Positions 14,223-21,059 of a stretch of DNA of 21,347 nt are shown here, piece after piece. The position numbers and the translations under genes are program-made. This stretch comes from Scatosoma sp964459515 (GTDB lineage: Bacteria; Bacillota; Clostridia; Christensenellales; Borkfalkiaceae), in NCBI GenBank assembly GCA_964459515.1, contig CAYWML010000024.1, forward strand, positions 1-21,347, given 5' to 3'. Each line of letters opens with the position of its first letter. Position 1 is the stretch's first letter. The notes beneath the pieces are model-generated. The model was given only the letters and a program-made list of their open reading frames with translations, had not been told where the DNA came from and did not search any database.

Positions 14223-15964
14223 GCTTCGTCCTCCCGTTCGTATTGCGAAAAGTAGATTTCGCGATAGACTTCGCACCGCGCGAGCAGCTCTTCGTGCGTG
14301 CCGACGTCCGCCGTTTTTCCGTCGTCCAATACGACGATCTTATCCGCTTCCCGTACCGAAGAAGCGCGTTGCGATACGATGACGACCGTCGTTTGCAGGC
14401 TCTTTATCGCTTTACGCAAAGCGGCGTCCGTCGCGTAATCCAACGCGGACGAGGAATCGTCCAAGATCAAAATGTCCGGCTCTCGCACGAGGGCGCGCGC
14501 CACCGTAAGCCGCTGTTTCTGTCCGCCCGAAAAGTTTTTGCCGCCCTGCTCCACAGGGGCGTCTAAGCCGCCTTTGCCTTGCACCACCTCTTCCGCTTGC
14601 GCCAAGCGCACGGCACGCCACAACGCTTCGTCGTCGGCGTCCGCTTTGCCCCACAACAGATTTTCGCGGAGCGTGCCCGAAAACAGCAACGCTTTCTGCG
14701 GAACGACGCCTACGCGGTCGCGTAAATACGCCTGCATGTCCGCGCGGCAAACGTCCTTGCCGTCCACCAGCACCCGTCCCGACGTCGCGTCGTAAAAATG
14801 GGGTATGAGTTGGACAAGGGAGCTTTTACCCGAACCCGTGCCGCCGATGATACCCACCGTTTCGCCGCGTTTTACGGTGAAATCGATATCCGAAAGCGCG
14901 GCGTCCGCACCGACGGAATAGCAAAGCCCGACGTGCTCGAACCGAATCTTTTCGTCTGTTTCCGCCACGGGGGGACAATCGTCGGAAATACGCAACGTGG
15001 ACTCCGTTTGCAATACGGATTCTATGCGGCTCGCGCTCGCAGCCGCTTTCGTCACCGTTACGATGAGGTTGGCAAGCTTGATAAGCTCGATGAGGATCTG
15101 CCCCATGAGATTGTATAACGCGATTACTTTGCCTTGGGTGAGCGTGCCGCTCTCCACGCGGATCGCGCCTTTCCACAGCAACAGAATAATTGCCAAATTG
15201 ATAAGCGCGTAGGTGAGCGGATTGGTGATTGCGGCGATTCCGCCGACGAATTTTCTGCCTTTGGTCAGCGTTTCGTTGCGCTCGTTGAAAAGGGCGCGTT
15301 CGTCCTCTTCTTTGCAAAACGCGCGCAAAACGCGTGCGCCCGAAAGGTTTTCACGCGTGGAAAGCAGGACTTTGTCCAACTTTTCCTGCGTGCGCTTGTA
15401 CAGCGGCATACACGCAAACATGACGGCGTACACGACGACGGCGAGCGCGATAATCGTGCCGCCGAATAGACCGAAAAAGGACGGATCGATAACGCAGGCG
15501 CATATCCACGCGCCGAATACGATGAAGGGCGAGCGAAGCAAAAGGCGTAAAAACAAATTGACGCCCGTTTGCATTTTATCCACGTCACTCGTCATGCGCG
15601 TAAGGAGGGTGGCTTCGCCTAAGCGGTCGATGTCCCGATAGCCGAGCGTTTGCAATTTTTTGAACAGGTCGCTGCGCACGTCCGCCGCAACGCCCGTCGC
15701 CGTGCGCGCGGAAAAATACTGCGCCACGACGGAGAATAAAAATCCCAACAAGCCGAACGCGCCGAGAAGCAGGCAGAGCCGCACGGCATAGCCTTTATCG
15801 GCGGAGGGATAGCCGCCGTTTACTTCCGCGCCGAAGCCTTTATCGACAATTAAAGCGACGACGAAGGGCGTCAACAGCTCGAATGCGGCTTCTAACAGCT
15901 TGAACAGCGGACCGAGCACCGCTTGCTTTTTATAGGGTTTGAAATAGGTCAAAATCTTTTTCAT
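14210..15964 (-). CDS. Heterodimeric ABC exporter, half-transporter with degenerate catalytic residues
   Basis: 584 residues from ATG 15964: six membrane helices then an ATPase domain with Walker A GGTGSGKSS (374-382), Q423, signature NFSGGQ (477-482) and Walker B reading ILILDDSSS, where the catalytic glutamate is aspartate (D503), and SQRASS, where the switch histidine is glutamine (Q533). These two changes are the hallmark of the non-hydrolysing site in heterodimeric exporters and explain the tight overlap with the partner gene. First gene of the ABC-ABC-ClC unit. An ATG nine bases further up lies inside the -10 element, so 15964 is preferred. No clear ribosome binding site is seen. Confidence 0.92.
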   Translation of the reverse strand: MKKILTYFKPYKKQAVLGPLFKLLEAAFELLTPFVVALIVDKGFGAEVNGGYPSADKGYAVRLCLLLGAFGLLGFLFSVVAQYFSARTATGVAADVRSDLFKKLQTLGYRDIDRLGEATLLTRMTSDVDKMQTGVNLFLRLLLRSPFIVFGAWICACVIDPSFFGLFGGTIIALAVVVYAVMFACMPLYKRTQEKLDKVLLSTRENLSGARVLRAFCKEEDERALFNERNETLTKGRKFVGGIAAITNPLTYALINLAIILLLWKGAIRVESGTLTQGKVIALYNLMGQILIELIKLANLIVTVTKAAASASRIESVLQTESTLRISDDCPPVAETDEKIRFEHVGLCYSVGADAALSDIDFTVKRGETVGIIGGTGSGKSSLVQLIPHFYDATSGRVLVDGKDVCRADMQAYLRDRVGVVPQKALLFSGTLRENLLWGKADADDEALWRAVRLAQAEEVVQGKGGLDAPVEQGGKNFSGGQKQRLTVARALVREPDILILDDSSSALDYATDAALRKAIKSLQTTVVIVSQRASSVREADKIVVLDDGKTADVGTHEELLARCEVYREIYFSQYEREDEACER

Positions 15965-15971
15965 ACCTTTC

Positions 15972-16000
15972 ATTATACCATAAATTTCCGAGAAAAGCAA
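15972..16000 (-). promoter_or_regulatory. Extended -10 SigA promoter of the ABC-ABC-ClC operon
   Basis: On the minus strand TTGCTT (15995-16000), 17 bp, then TGG-TATAAT (-10 at 15972-15977 with the TGN extension). The -35 is weak, but the extended -10 is perfect. The -10 ends seven bases before the chosen ATG, so the predicted transcription start falls at or one base before the start codon. Confidence 0.65.
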
Positions 16001-16002
16001 GG

Positions 16003-16284
16003 AATTAGCACGGAAAACGCCGCATATTATACGTCGCGCCGAGGGCGCGCGTGCACGCGTGCGTTTTTGAGCATTTCGGGCGTTTTGGGCGTTTCGCGGA
16101 CGATAAAACGCAGTGAATAAAAAAATAGGCATACCATGTATGCGTTGAAATAAAAAGTATAATACTTTTCGGTTGCGTGGTTTCGACGGGCTTTTTCACG
16201 GGCAATAAAACGCGTTGAATGGACGGAACAGGTATGCCATGTATGCGTTGAATAACTTTTTATTGTTTCGGGATAGGGGCGCGG
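16003..16284. other. Intergenic region with short direct repeats and palindromes
   Basis: No gene is supported. It contains a 12-bp palindrome CGCGTGCACGCG (16048-16059), two imperfect 49-bp direct repeats (16103-16151, 16205-16253), and a perfect 17-bp palindrome AAAAGTAT-A-ATACTTTT (16153-16169). It lies upstream of the ABC operon promoter, so these could be operator sites; nothing shows which regulator. Confidence 0.6.
16103..16253. repeat. Pair of imperfect 49-bp direct repeats
   Basis: Copies at 16103-16151 and 16205-16253, spaced 102 bp. Both begin ATAAAACGC and end with CCATGTATGCGTTGAA or a close variant. The first contains the inverted repeat GCATAC-CAT-GTATGC; in the second the left arm reads GTATGC, so symmetry is lost. 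They differ by several substitutions and a one-base shift. Confidence 0.7.
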
Positions 16285-16287
16285 TTT

Positions 16288-16752
16288 CCGCGGCAATCCT
16301 GTGGATTGCCACGAGATTGCCACGGCACATTCGTGCCTCGCAATGACGGACGGGGGGGCGTTTTTACACCTTGCAACGACGAGCCTGCGTTCCGCGGCAA
16401 TCCTGTGGATTGCCACGAGATTGCCACGGCACATTCGTGCCTCGNNNNNNNNNNNNNNNNNNNNNNNNNNNNNNNNNNNNNNNNNNNNNNNNNNNNNNNN
16501 NNNNNNNNNNNNNNNNNNNNNNNNNNNNNNNNNNNNNNNNNNNNCAATGACGGACGGGGACGTTTTTGCGCCTTGCAATGACGAGCCTGCGTTCCGCGGC
16601 AATCTCGCGGCACATTCGTGCCTCGCAATGACAGGCGAGGGGGGGGCGTTTTCGCGCCTTGCAATGGCGAGCTTGCGTTCCGCGGCAAGCCGTTGGCTTG
16701 CCGCGAGATTGCCGCGTCGCTTCGCTCCTCGCAATGACGGACGAGGGCGTTT
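16288..16752 (+). repeat. Repeat island 3
   Basis: Core copies begin at 16315, 16419 (interrupted by the N gap) and 16707, with one truncated copy near 16603. Upstream hairpins read GGCAATCC-TGT-GGATTGCC (twice) and GGCAAGCC-GTT-GGCTTGCC. The inner core stem of the first copies is GGCAC-ATTC-GTGCC, differing from island 1 by a paired A-T for G-C change. No gene is supported in this stretch. Confidence 0.9.
16445..16544. other. Assembly gap (100 N)
   Basis: The gap splits a core repeat exactly between CCTCG and CAATGACGG, so the flanks read as one continuous repeat copy. The true gap may be zero, one or more repeat units. Confidence 0.97.
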
Positions 16753-16773
16753 TCGCACCACGCGTTGCCGCGA

Positions 16774-17718
16774 TTATTTTTCCGTTTCGGAAGCTTCGTC
16801 CGTAGCCGCGGCTTGCGGCGCGAGCAGCTCTGCGTAGACTGCTTTATAAGCGCGGATCTCCACCAAGCGCGCACCGTCTTCCGTGGACGGCAGGCTCTCG
16901 TTTGCACGGTAGATACGGCAGGCGTTCAACAGCTTGTTGATAAACACGCCGAACACGACGAACAGCGCGACGGTGACGCAACCGAGCACAATCGTCGGCG
17001 TAACGAAACGATTGTCGGGCGTGGAAAAATTTTTCAACCCGACGATAATCACCGCCGCCAAAGCCACGACGAAGGGCAAACCCGAAAGCACGAACGCGAG
17101 CGCCGCGCGCGCTCTGCGCACGGACAGATACTCCCTACGGCGCGCTTGCGCCTCGCCGACGGTTTGCGCGAGCGGTTTCTCCTCGGCGGAAAGCTCTTGA
17201 ACGCGGCGTTCGAAGTCGGCACGATGTTCCTTGCGGACGATCTGCAACGCTTCCGTGCCGAGGTCGTATTCCAAACCTTCCATACCCGTTTCCAAGTATT
17301 CTTCCAACAGCTTGTCCGGCTCGGAAAAGCCTTTCGTTTTGGCGCGCCAATAGCCGACGGACGCCGCCGTGGCGATTCCGTCCAGTTGCAACGCTTCTTC
17401 GTATTTTTGCTCCGCCGCCGCAAAATCCGCTTCGGCAAGCAGCTTTTCGCCCTCGGCGCAAGCCGCTTCGTACGCCGCGCGGCGTTGCTCCGCCGCTTCC
17501 GCTTTTTGCTTACGTACCAGAGCGGCTTCTTCCGCGCTCAGCCCGACTAAATCCTCGTCGTCCTCCTCCCAATCGGGAAATTCAAAGGCGATTTCGTCCG
17601 CTTCTTCGGGTTGCTCGCCCTCGGTAAGCGTTTCGTCGGTCACGTCTACGTAGCCGTCCGCCGTTTTGCGCAGGCGTATGCCTCTGCCGTACTCGTCGTC
17701 GATAATTCTTTCTTCCAT
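16774..17718 (-). CDS. Uncharacterised protein with coiled/TPR-like region and two C-terminal membrane helices
   Basis: 314 residues; not recognised as a named family. Residues 1-60 are very acidic (EFPDWEEDDEDLVGL). Residues 60-130 are alanine-rich helical sequence, with a segment resembling a TPR unit (AEADFAAAEQKYEEALQLDG). Residues about 204-227 and 240-264 are strong membrane helices, with a basic RRARAA just before the first. The C-terminal tail is soluble. Start ATG 17718 with AAAGGA about eleven bases upstream. It stands alone between two repeat islands, so context gives no functional hint. The long open frame with sensible composition and membrane helices makes a real gene likely. 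Confidence 0.8.
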   Translation of the reverse strand: MEERIIDDEYGRGIRLRKTADGYVDVTDETLTEGEQPEEADEIAFEFPDWEEDDEDLVGLSAEEAALVRKQKAEAAEQRRAAYEAACAEGEKLLAEADFAAAEQKYEEALQLDGIATAASVGYWRAKTKGFSEPDKLLEEYLETGMEGLEYDLGTEALQIVRKEHRADFERRVQELSAEEKPLAQTVGEAQARRREYLSVRRARAALAFVLSGLPFVVALAAVIIVGLKNFSTPDNRFVTPTIVLGCVTVALFVVFGVFINKLLNACRIYRANESLPSTEDGARLVEIRAYKAVYAELLAPQAAATDEASETEK

Positions 17719-17774
17719 GCTTTTTTCCGTCCTTTTATTGTTGTTTTAACGTTGTCGTATAATTTTGTTTGCGC

Positions 17775-18020
17775 CGCGGCAAGCCTATGGCTCGCCACGA
17801 GATTGCCGCGTCGCTTCGCTCCTCGCAATGACAGGGGGCGCGTATTTCGAGCTTGCGTTCCGCGGCAAGCCTATGGCTCGCCACGAGATTGCCGCGTCGC
17901 TTCGCTCCTCGCAANNNNNNNNNNNNNNNNNNNNNNNNNNNNNNNNNNNNNNNNNNNNNNNNNNNNNNNNNNNNNNNNNNNNNNNNNNNNNNNNNNNNNN
18001 NNNNNNNNNNNNNNTGACAG
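17775..18020 (+). repeat. Repeat island 4
   Basis: Two core copies begin at 17801 and 17887, the second cut by the N gap. Upstream hairpins read GGCAAGCC-TAT-GGCTCGCC (one mismatch). The inner core is the TCGCTTCGCTCC variant. It fills the space between ispE and the two-TM protein gene; no coding region. Confidence 0.88.
17915..18014. other. Assembly gap (100 N)
   Basis: The gap splits a core repeat between CGCAA and TGACAGG. It ends 15 bp before the ispE stop codon, so the ispE 3' end is intact. Confidence 0.97.
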
Positions 18021-18029
18021 GAGGAGGCA

Positions 18030-18956
18030 CTATTGCGGCGTTTCGTCCGCTTGCAAGGCGAAGGGGTTGCGCCAAAAACGGCGTTTTTTCGTCAATGACG
18101 ACGGCGAAACCGTCGAAACGACGAAACAGCGGTACTTGCCGCGATAGCGGCTTTTTGCCCATTCGCATAACTCCCTCGTTTCAAACAGCGCGATCACGCA
18201 ACTGCCCGAACCCGTCATCGTCACGCCCAGCGGCGAAAACGACAAGGCTTCCGAATAGGCGCGCGCCACGTCTTCGTTGAGCGCGGCGGCAGGCACGTAA
18301 AGGGCGTTCGTCAAATACCTACCCACTCCGTTTATATCATTCGTCGATAATTTTTCTATACATTTTTCCGTGAAAAGCGGAACGTTTTCGTGCGCCGTCG
18401 CGTCGTATGCGCGATAGCAACTACCAGCCGAAACGCCGCTGTCGGGGCAAATACACAAAAACCACAAACGAGCGGATACACCGAGCGGCGTAACTTTATC
18501 CCCCCTGCCTTGCATTCGGGCAAAACCGCCCGTCAGCATATAGCCCGTATCGCTCCCCAGCTCGTCCGCGAGCTGTTTCAACCGCGTTTGGTCGTTTATG
18601 CCGTACAGACGCGCCATTCCGTTCAAAACGCCTGCCGTATCGGCGGAAGAACCGCCCATACCTGCGCCCATCGGAATATTTTTATACACGACGATATTTG
18701 CGCCGTCCGTGCCGAACGCAGCCGAAAAGGCTTCTGCCGCTTTCAAAGCGTTGTTCTCTTCGGGCGGAATGCTTTCGCTTCCCATACCGTGCATAACAAC
18801 CGAACTACGCGCGCCGCGACGAGGGCGTAAAACGATTTCATCGTACAAATCGACGGAAGCAACCAAAGAATCGAGGGCGTGATACCCTGCCTCCGTCCCG
18901 ACAATGTCGAGGGTGAGGTTGATTTTTGCGTACGCTTTCACTTTCACCGTTTTCAC
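18030..18956 (-). CDS. ispE: 4-diphosphocytidyl-2-C-methyl-D-erythritol kinase (IspE)
   Basis: 308 residues, a GHMP-family kinase that phosphorylates CDP-methylerythritol in the non-mevalonate isoprenoid pathway. Motifs: KAYAKINLTLDI at the N-terminus, the ATP-binding PMGAGMGGSSADT (95-107), ELGSDTGYML (132-141) with the catalytic aspartate D136, and the third motif MTGSGSCVIALF (247-258). Slightly longer than usual, with a basic C-terminal tail. It starts at GTG 18956 with GAGGAG nine bases upstream. It has its own SigA-like promoter and a structured leader, and follows the SipL-like gene in the same direction. Confidence 0.94.
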   Translation of the reverse strand: MKTVKVKAYAKINLTLDIVGTEAGYHALDSLVASVDLYDEIVLRPRRGARSSVVMHGMGSESIPPEENNALKAAEAFSAAFGTDGANIVVYKNIPMGAGMGGSSADTAGVLNGMARLYGINDQTRLKQLADELGSDTGYMLTGGFARMQGRGDKVTPLGVSARLWFLCICPDSGVSAGSCYRAYDATAHENVPLFTEKCIEKLSTNDINGVGRYLTNALYVPAAALNEDVARAYSEALSFSPLGVTMTGSGSCVIALFETRELCEWAKSRYRGKYRCFVVSTVSPSSLTKKRRFWRNPFALQADETPQ

Positions 18957-18980
18957 AGACGTTTTCTCCTCGGTAGCCGT

Positions 18981-19008
18981 AAAAGCGGCGAAACCGAACG
19001 CCGCTTTT
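18981..19008. other. Hairpin in the ispE 5' leader
   Basis: A perfect 10-bp stem AAAAGCGGCG / CGCCGCTTTT with an 8-nt loop. On the minus-strand transcript it lies between the predicted start (about 19017) and the ribosome binding site. Flanking CGGTA and TACCG can pair outside it, placing the GAGGAG site directly against the base of the structure. It could also end transcripts arriving from the SipL-like gene. Role inferred. Confidence 0.6.
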
Positions 19009-19023
19009 CGAGATTACCGTTTT

Positions 19024-19052
19024 ATTGTACCATACTTTTGCCGAAAATACAA
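19024..19052 (-). promoter_or_regulatory. SigA-like extended -10 promoter of ispE
   Basis: On the minus strand TTGTAT (19047-19052), 17 bp, then TGG-TACAAT (-10 at 19024-19029). It has the same TGN-extended -10 as the ABC operon. Predicted start near 19017 gives a leader of about 60 nt. Confidence 0.6.
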
Positions 19053-19128
19053 TGCTTTCCGCAAAATTCCGCGCTTTTTTTATAAAAATTTCTTTTTTCG
19101 CGCCATATTTTGCCGTAGCAGGGCGGTT

Positions 19129-20628
19129 TTAGCCCTCTTTTTCGTCCGTCAATTGGCGGTAGACGAAAATCCGCTCTTCCGAGCGCAACGGAAATTCCAA
19201 CTTCGGATTGCTTTTTTGCAACTCTTCGGGGGCGCAACCCAAGCGTTTGGCAACCGTCCAAAGCTCTTCGCCGGCGTTCGTTACGAACACGGAAAAGGCA
19301 CTGTCGGCATCGGCGCGCGCTTCGCCCTCCGTCGCTTCGGAGATATACCGCAAGGAGCACGGCTCGTAGTGCGAAAAACTGCAACGGAGCACGGCTTCCG
19401 CCTCCGTTTCCCCGTTTTGACGGCGGCGTATATTTAAGCCGCACACCGCGCATTGCATTTCGCTTTCCGTCGCGTTCGTCGGCGCAGGGAACACGAAAGG
19501 CAGGGTAAGTGTTGCCGTGCGATAGCTTCCTTCGTCGTTTCTTAAAAGCACTTCGGCAAGAGCCGCGCCCTCCACCTCTGCGCCGCGTTCGCCTTTTCGT
19601 ACGGTTGCTTCCGCGCGCGGAAGCACTGCCGCGCACAAGCGATATTCGCCCTCGGGCAACGCGCCGAGCACCGCCGCGCCGCTTATGCGTTCGATACAAG
19701 TTTCGTGCTTCGTCAAATACCTGCCCTCGTCGTTTTTGTATTCCAACGAAATATCGTTATGCAAAGAGAAGGCGTCCGTCGCCACGGTTATCGTTTCCTG
19801 CACCGACAGCGCGCACTCGGCGGAAAGGCAATAGGAAACGACGGTTTTACCTGCGCCCGTTTCCTCGTCGAGCTGTACGGACAGCCGCGCGGCTTTCACG
19901 AACACACGCGCGCTCGCAACGACGTTGCCGAAGGCTTCCTCGCTCGGAATTTGCATACGGAAGGGAATCAGCCGTTCGTACGAGCAGATCTCCTCATCGC
20001 TTTTCAGCACGCAGATATGCAAGGCAAGATCGCCCTCGATCTCCACCTGCCCGTTGCTCGCGATTACGCGCCGCACCGCCGCTTGCTCGCTGTGGAGCAA
20101 TATATCGCCCACGCACTCCGTTTCAAACTCGTCCTCGCCCTCCGTTTCCCCGAAGGCGCAAAGCAGCTTATGCACGGTGCAAGGCTCGCTTTTCGCAATC
20201 AAGCCCTCGCCGCTCGCGAGGTATTCCAGCTGTTTGTTGCCGTAGACGGTATGCGCGGCATCCACAACGACGGAAACGTACAAACCCGAACCCTCTCTGC
20301 GCCACGTGACGTTTTCGGAGGAAAGCTCCGTCCGACAAAAACACGACGGCGAAACGAGCGCGTTTTCGGCTTTGTGGAAGAACTCCGCACCGCGCTCCGC
20401 ACGGCAAACTTTCTTGTTGCCGTCCTCGTAAACAAGCCCGAGCACCAGCCTGCCGCCGTATTGAATCTCGCCGTCCAAGCAGGTGCATTCCGTCGGCGCG
20501 GCGACGGCGTGAACGGCTAAAATCGTGCTGATTTCGCTCCCCGACAGTCGGCATTCTACGATCGATTGGCTTTTTTGACGGCAAATCTCGCCGACGTAAC
20601 GATAAGTTTCAAATTGTGGTTTCAACAT
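19129..20628 (-). CDS. sipL: SPOCS-domain protein with C-terminal LysM (SipL-like spore coat morphogenesis protein)
   Basis: 499 residues with no signal peptide or membrane segment. The body (about 1-430) consists of DUF3794/SPOCS-type beta-rich repeats; the motif SGSEISTILAVHAVAAP is typical of the first unit, and similar segments recur near 165-290 and 310-430. Residues about 445-490 form a LysM domain (FVTNAGEELWTVAKRLGCAPEEL). This order and length match SipL of Clostridioides difficile, which anchors SpoIVA and the coat to the forespore; SipL is also encoded near ispE. The start ATG 20628 has AAAGGAG three bases upstream. It is divergent from veg. Family call is strong; the exact name rests on architecture and neighbourhood. 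Confidence 0.85.
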   Translation of the reverse strand: MLKPQFETYRYVGEICRQKSQSIVECRLSGSEISTILAVHAVAAPTECTCLDGEIQYGGRLVLGLVYEDGNKKVCRAERGAEFFHKAENALVSPSCFCRTELSSENVTWRREGSGLYVSVVVDAAHTVYGNKQLEYLASGEGLIAKSEPCTVHKLLCAFGETEGEDEFETECVGDILLHSEQAAVRRVIASNGQVEIEGDLALHICVLKSDEEICSYERLIPFRMQIPSEEAFGNVVASARVFVKAARLSVQLDEETGAGKTVVSYCLSAECALSVQETITVATDAFSLHNDISLEYKNDEGRYLTKHETCIERISGAAVLGALPEGEYRLCAAVLPRAEATVRKGERGAEVEGAALAEVLLRNDEGSYRTATLTLPFVFPAPTNATESEMQCAVCGLNIRRRQNGETEAEAVLRCSFSHYEPCSLRYISEATEGEARADADSAFSVFVTNAGEELWTVAKRLGCAPEELQKSNPKLEFPLRSEERIFVYRQLTDEKEG

Positions 20629-20662
20629 AATCTCCTTTCCTTGTTGTTTTTATTGCCTTTGT

Positions 20663-20670
20663 AGTATATG
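20663..20670 (-). promoter_or_regulatory. Possible SigE/SigK-type -10 for the SipL-like gene
   Basis: CATATACT on the minus strand resembles the mother-cell sigma -10 (CATACANT for SigE, CATANNNTA for SigK). It would start transcription about 28 nt before the ATG, leaving room for the ribosome binding site. No good -35 is visible, so only the -10 and expected sporulation expression support it. Confidence 0.35.
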
Positions 20671-20722
20671 CCGCGCCGTCGGACGTTAGAACGAAAATAA
20701 AGCGCGGAAAGGGTGCGTTTTG

Positions 20723-20753
20723 GAATATTTTTCCGAAAAAGGGCGCATACTGA
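20723..20753 (+). promoter_or_regulatory. Candidate promoter directly before veg
   Basis: GAATATTT (20723-20730) and CATACTGA (20746-20753), 15 bp apart, resemble a SigE-type promoter, with a good -35 and a -10 right only in CATAC. CATACT alone could be a weak SigA -10. The -10 is six bases from the ATG under the hexamer reading. No convincing ribosome binding site lies between. Confidence 0.35.
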
Positions 20754-20757
20754 AAGC

Positions 20758-20997
20758 ATGATTAAACCGAGCGGAAGTATACAGGAAATCAAACGAATGG
20801 TACAGGCGTGCGCCGAACGGCGCGTAGCGGTGCACGTCAATTTGGGCAGAAACAAAAGCGTGCGTTTTAACGGCGTACTGTCGGGGGTGTACCCTGCGTT
20901 GTTTACGGTACAGCCCGACGACGCGGATTTTTTGGGAAAGACGGCGTACTCCTACTCCGACGTGCTTTGCGGAAACGTTAAAATCAAGCGGCTGTAA
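20758..20997 (+). CDS. veg: Veg family protein
   Basis: 79 residues from ATG 20758. It matches Veg in pattern: a helix (SIQEIKRMVQACAERRV), then a small beta barrel with NLGRNKSVRFNGVLSGVYPALFTVQ and YSYSDVLCGNVKI. In B. subtilis Veg is a small cytosolic protein linked to biofilm control and lies beside ispE, as here. An in-frame ATG at 20713 would add 15 basic residues not seen in the family and has no better ribosome site. It is the only intact plus-strand gene in the window and is divergent from the SipL-like gene. Confidence 0.9.
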   Translation: MIKPSGSIQEIKRMVQACAERRVAVHVNLGRNKSVRFNGVLSGVYPALFTVQPDDADFLGKTAYSYSDVLCGNVKIKRL

Positions 20998-21004
20998 AAG
21001 GGGA

Positions 21005-21030
21005 AACGGCGGTGCGTAAGCACCGCCGTT
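21005..21030 (+). terminator. Hairpin after veg
   Basis: A perfect 11-bp stem AACGGCGGTGC-GTAA-GCACCGCCGTT begins 7 bp after the veg stop. It is followed by AAAACG and not a T run, so it is terminator-like without a classic U tract. Confidence 0.6.
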
Positions 21031-21059
21031 AAAACGTAAGAGGGTATAGGGAGCGGCGT

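Noticed and set aside
16027..16907. Open frames across island 3 and its N gap
   Set aside because: They contain unknown residues from the gap and repeat-derived peptides; no independent support.
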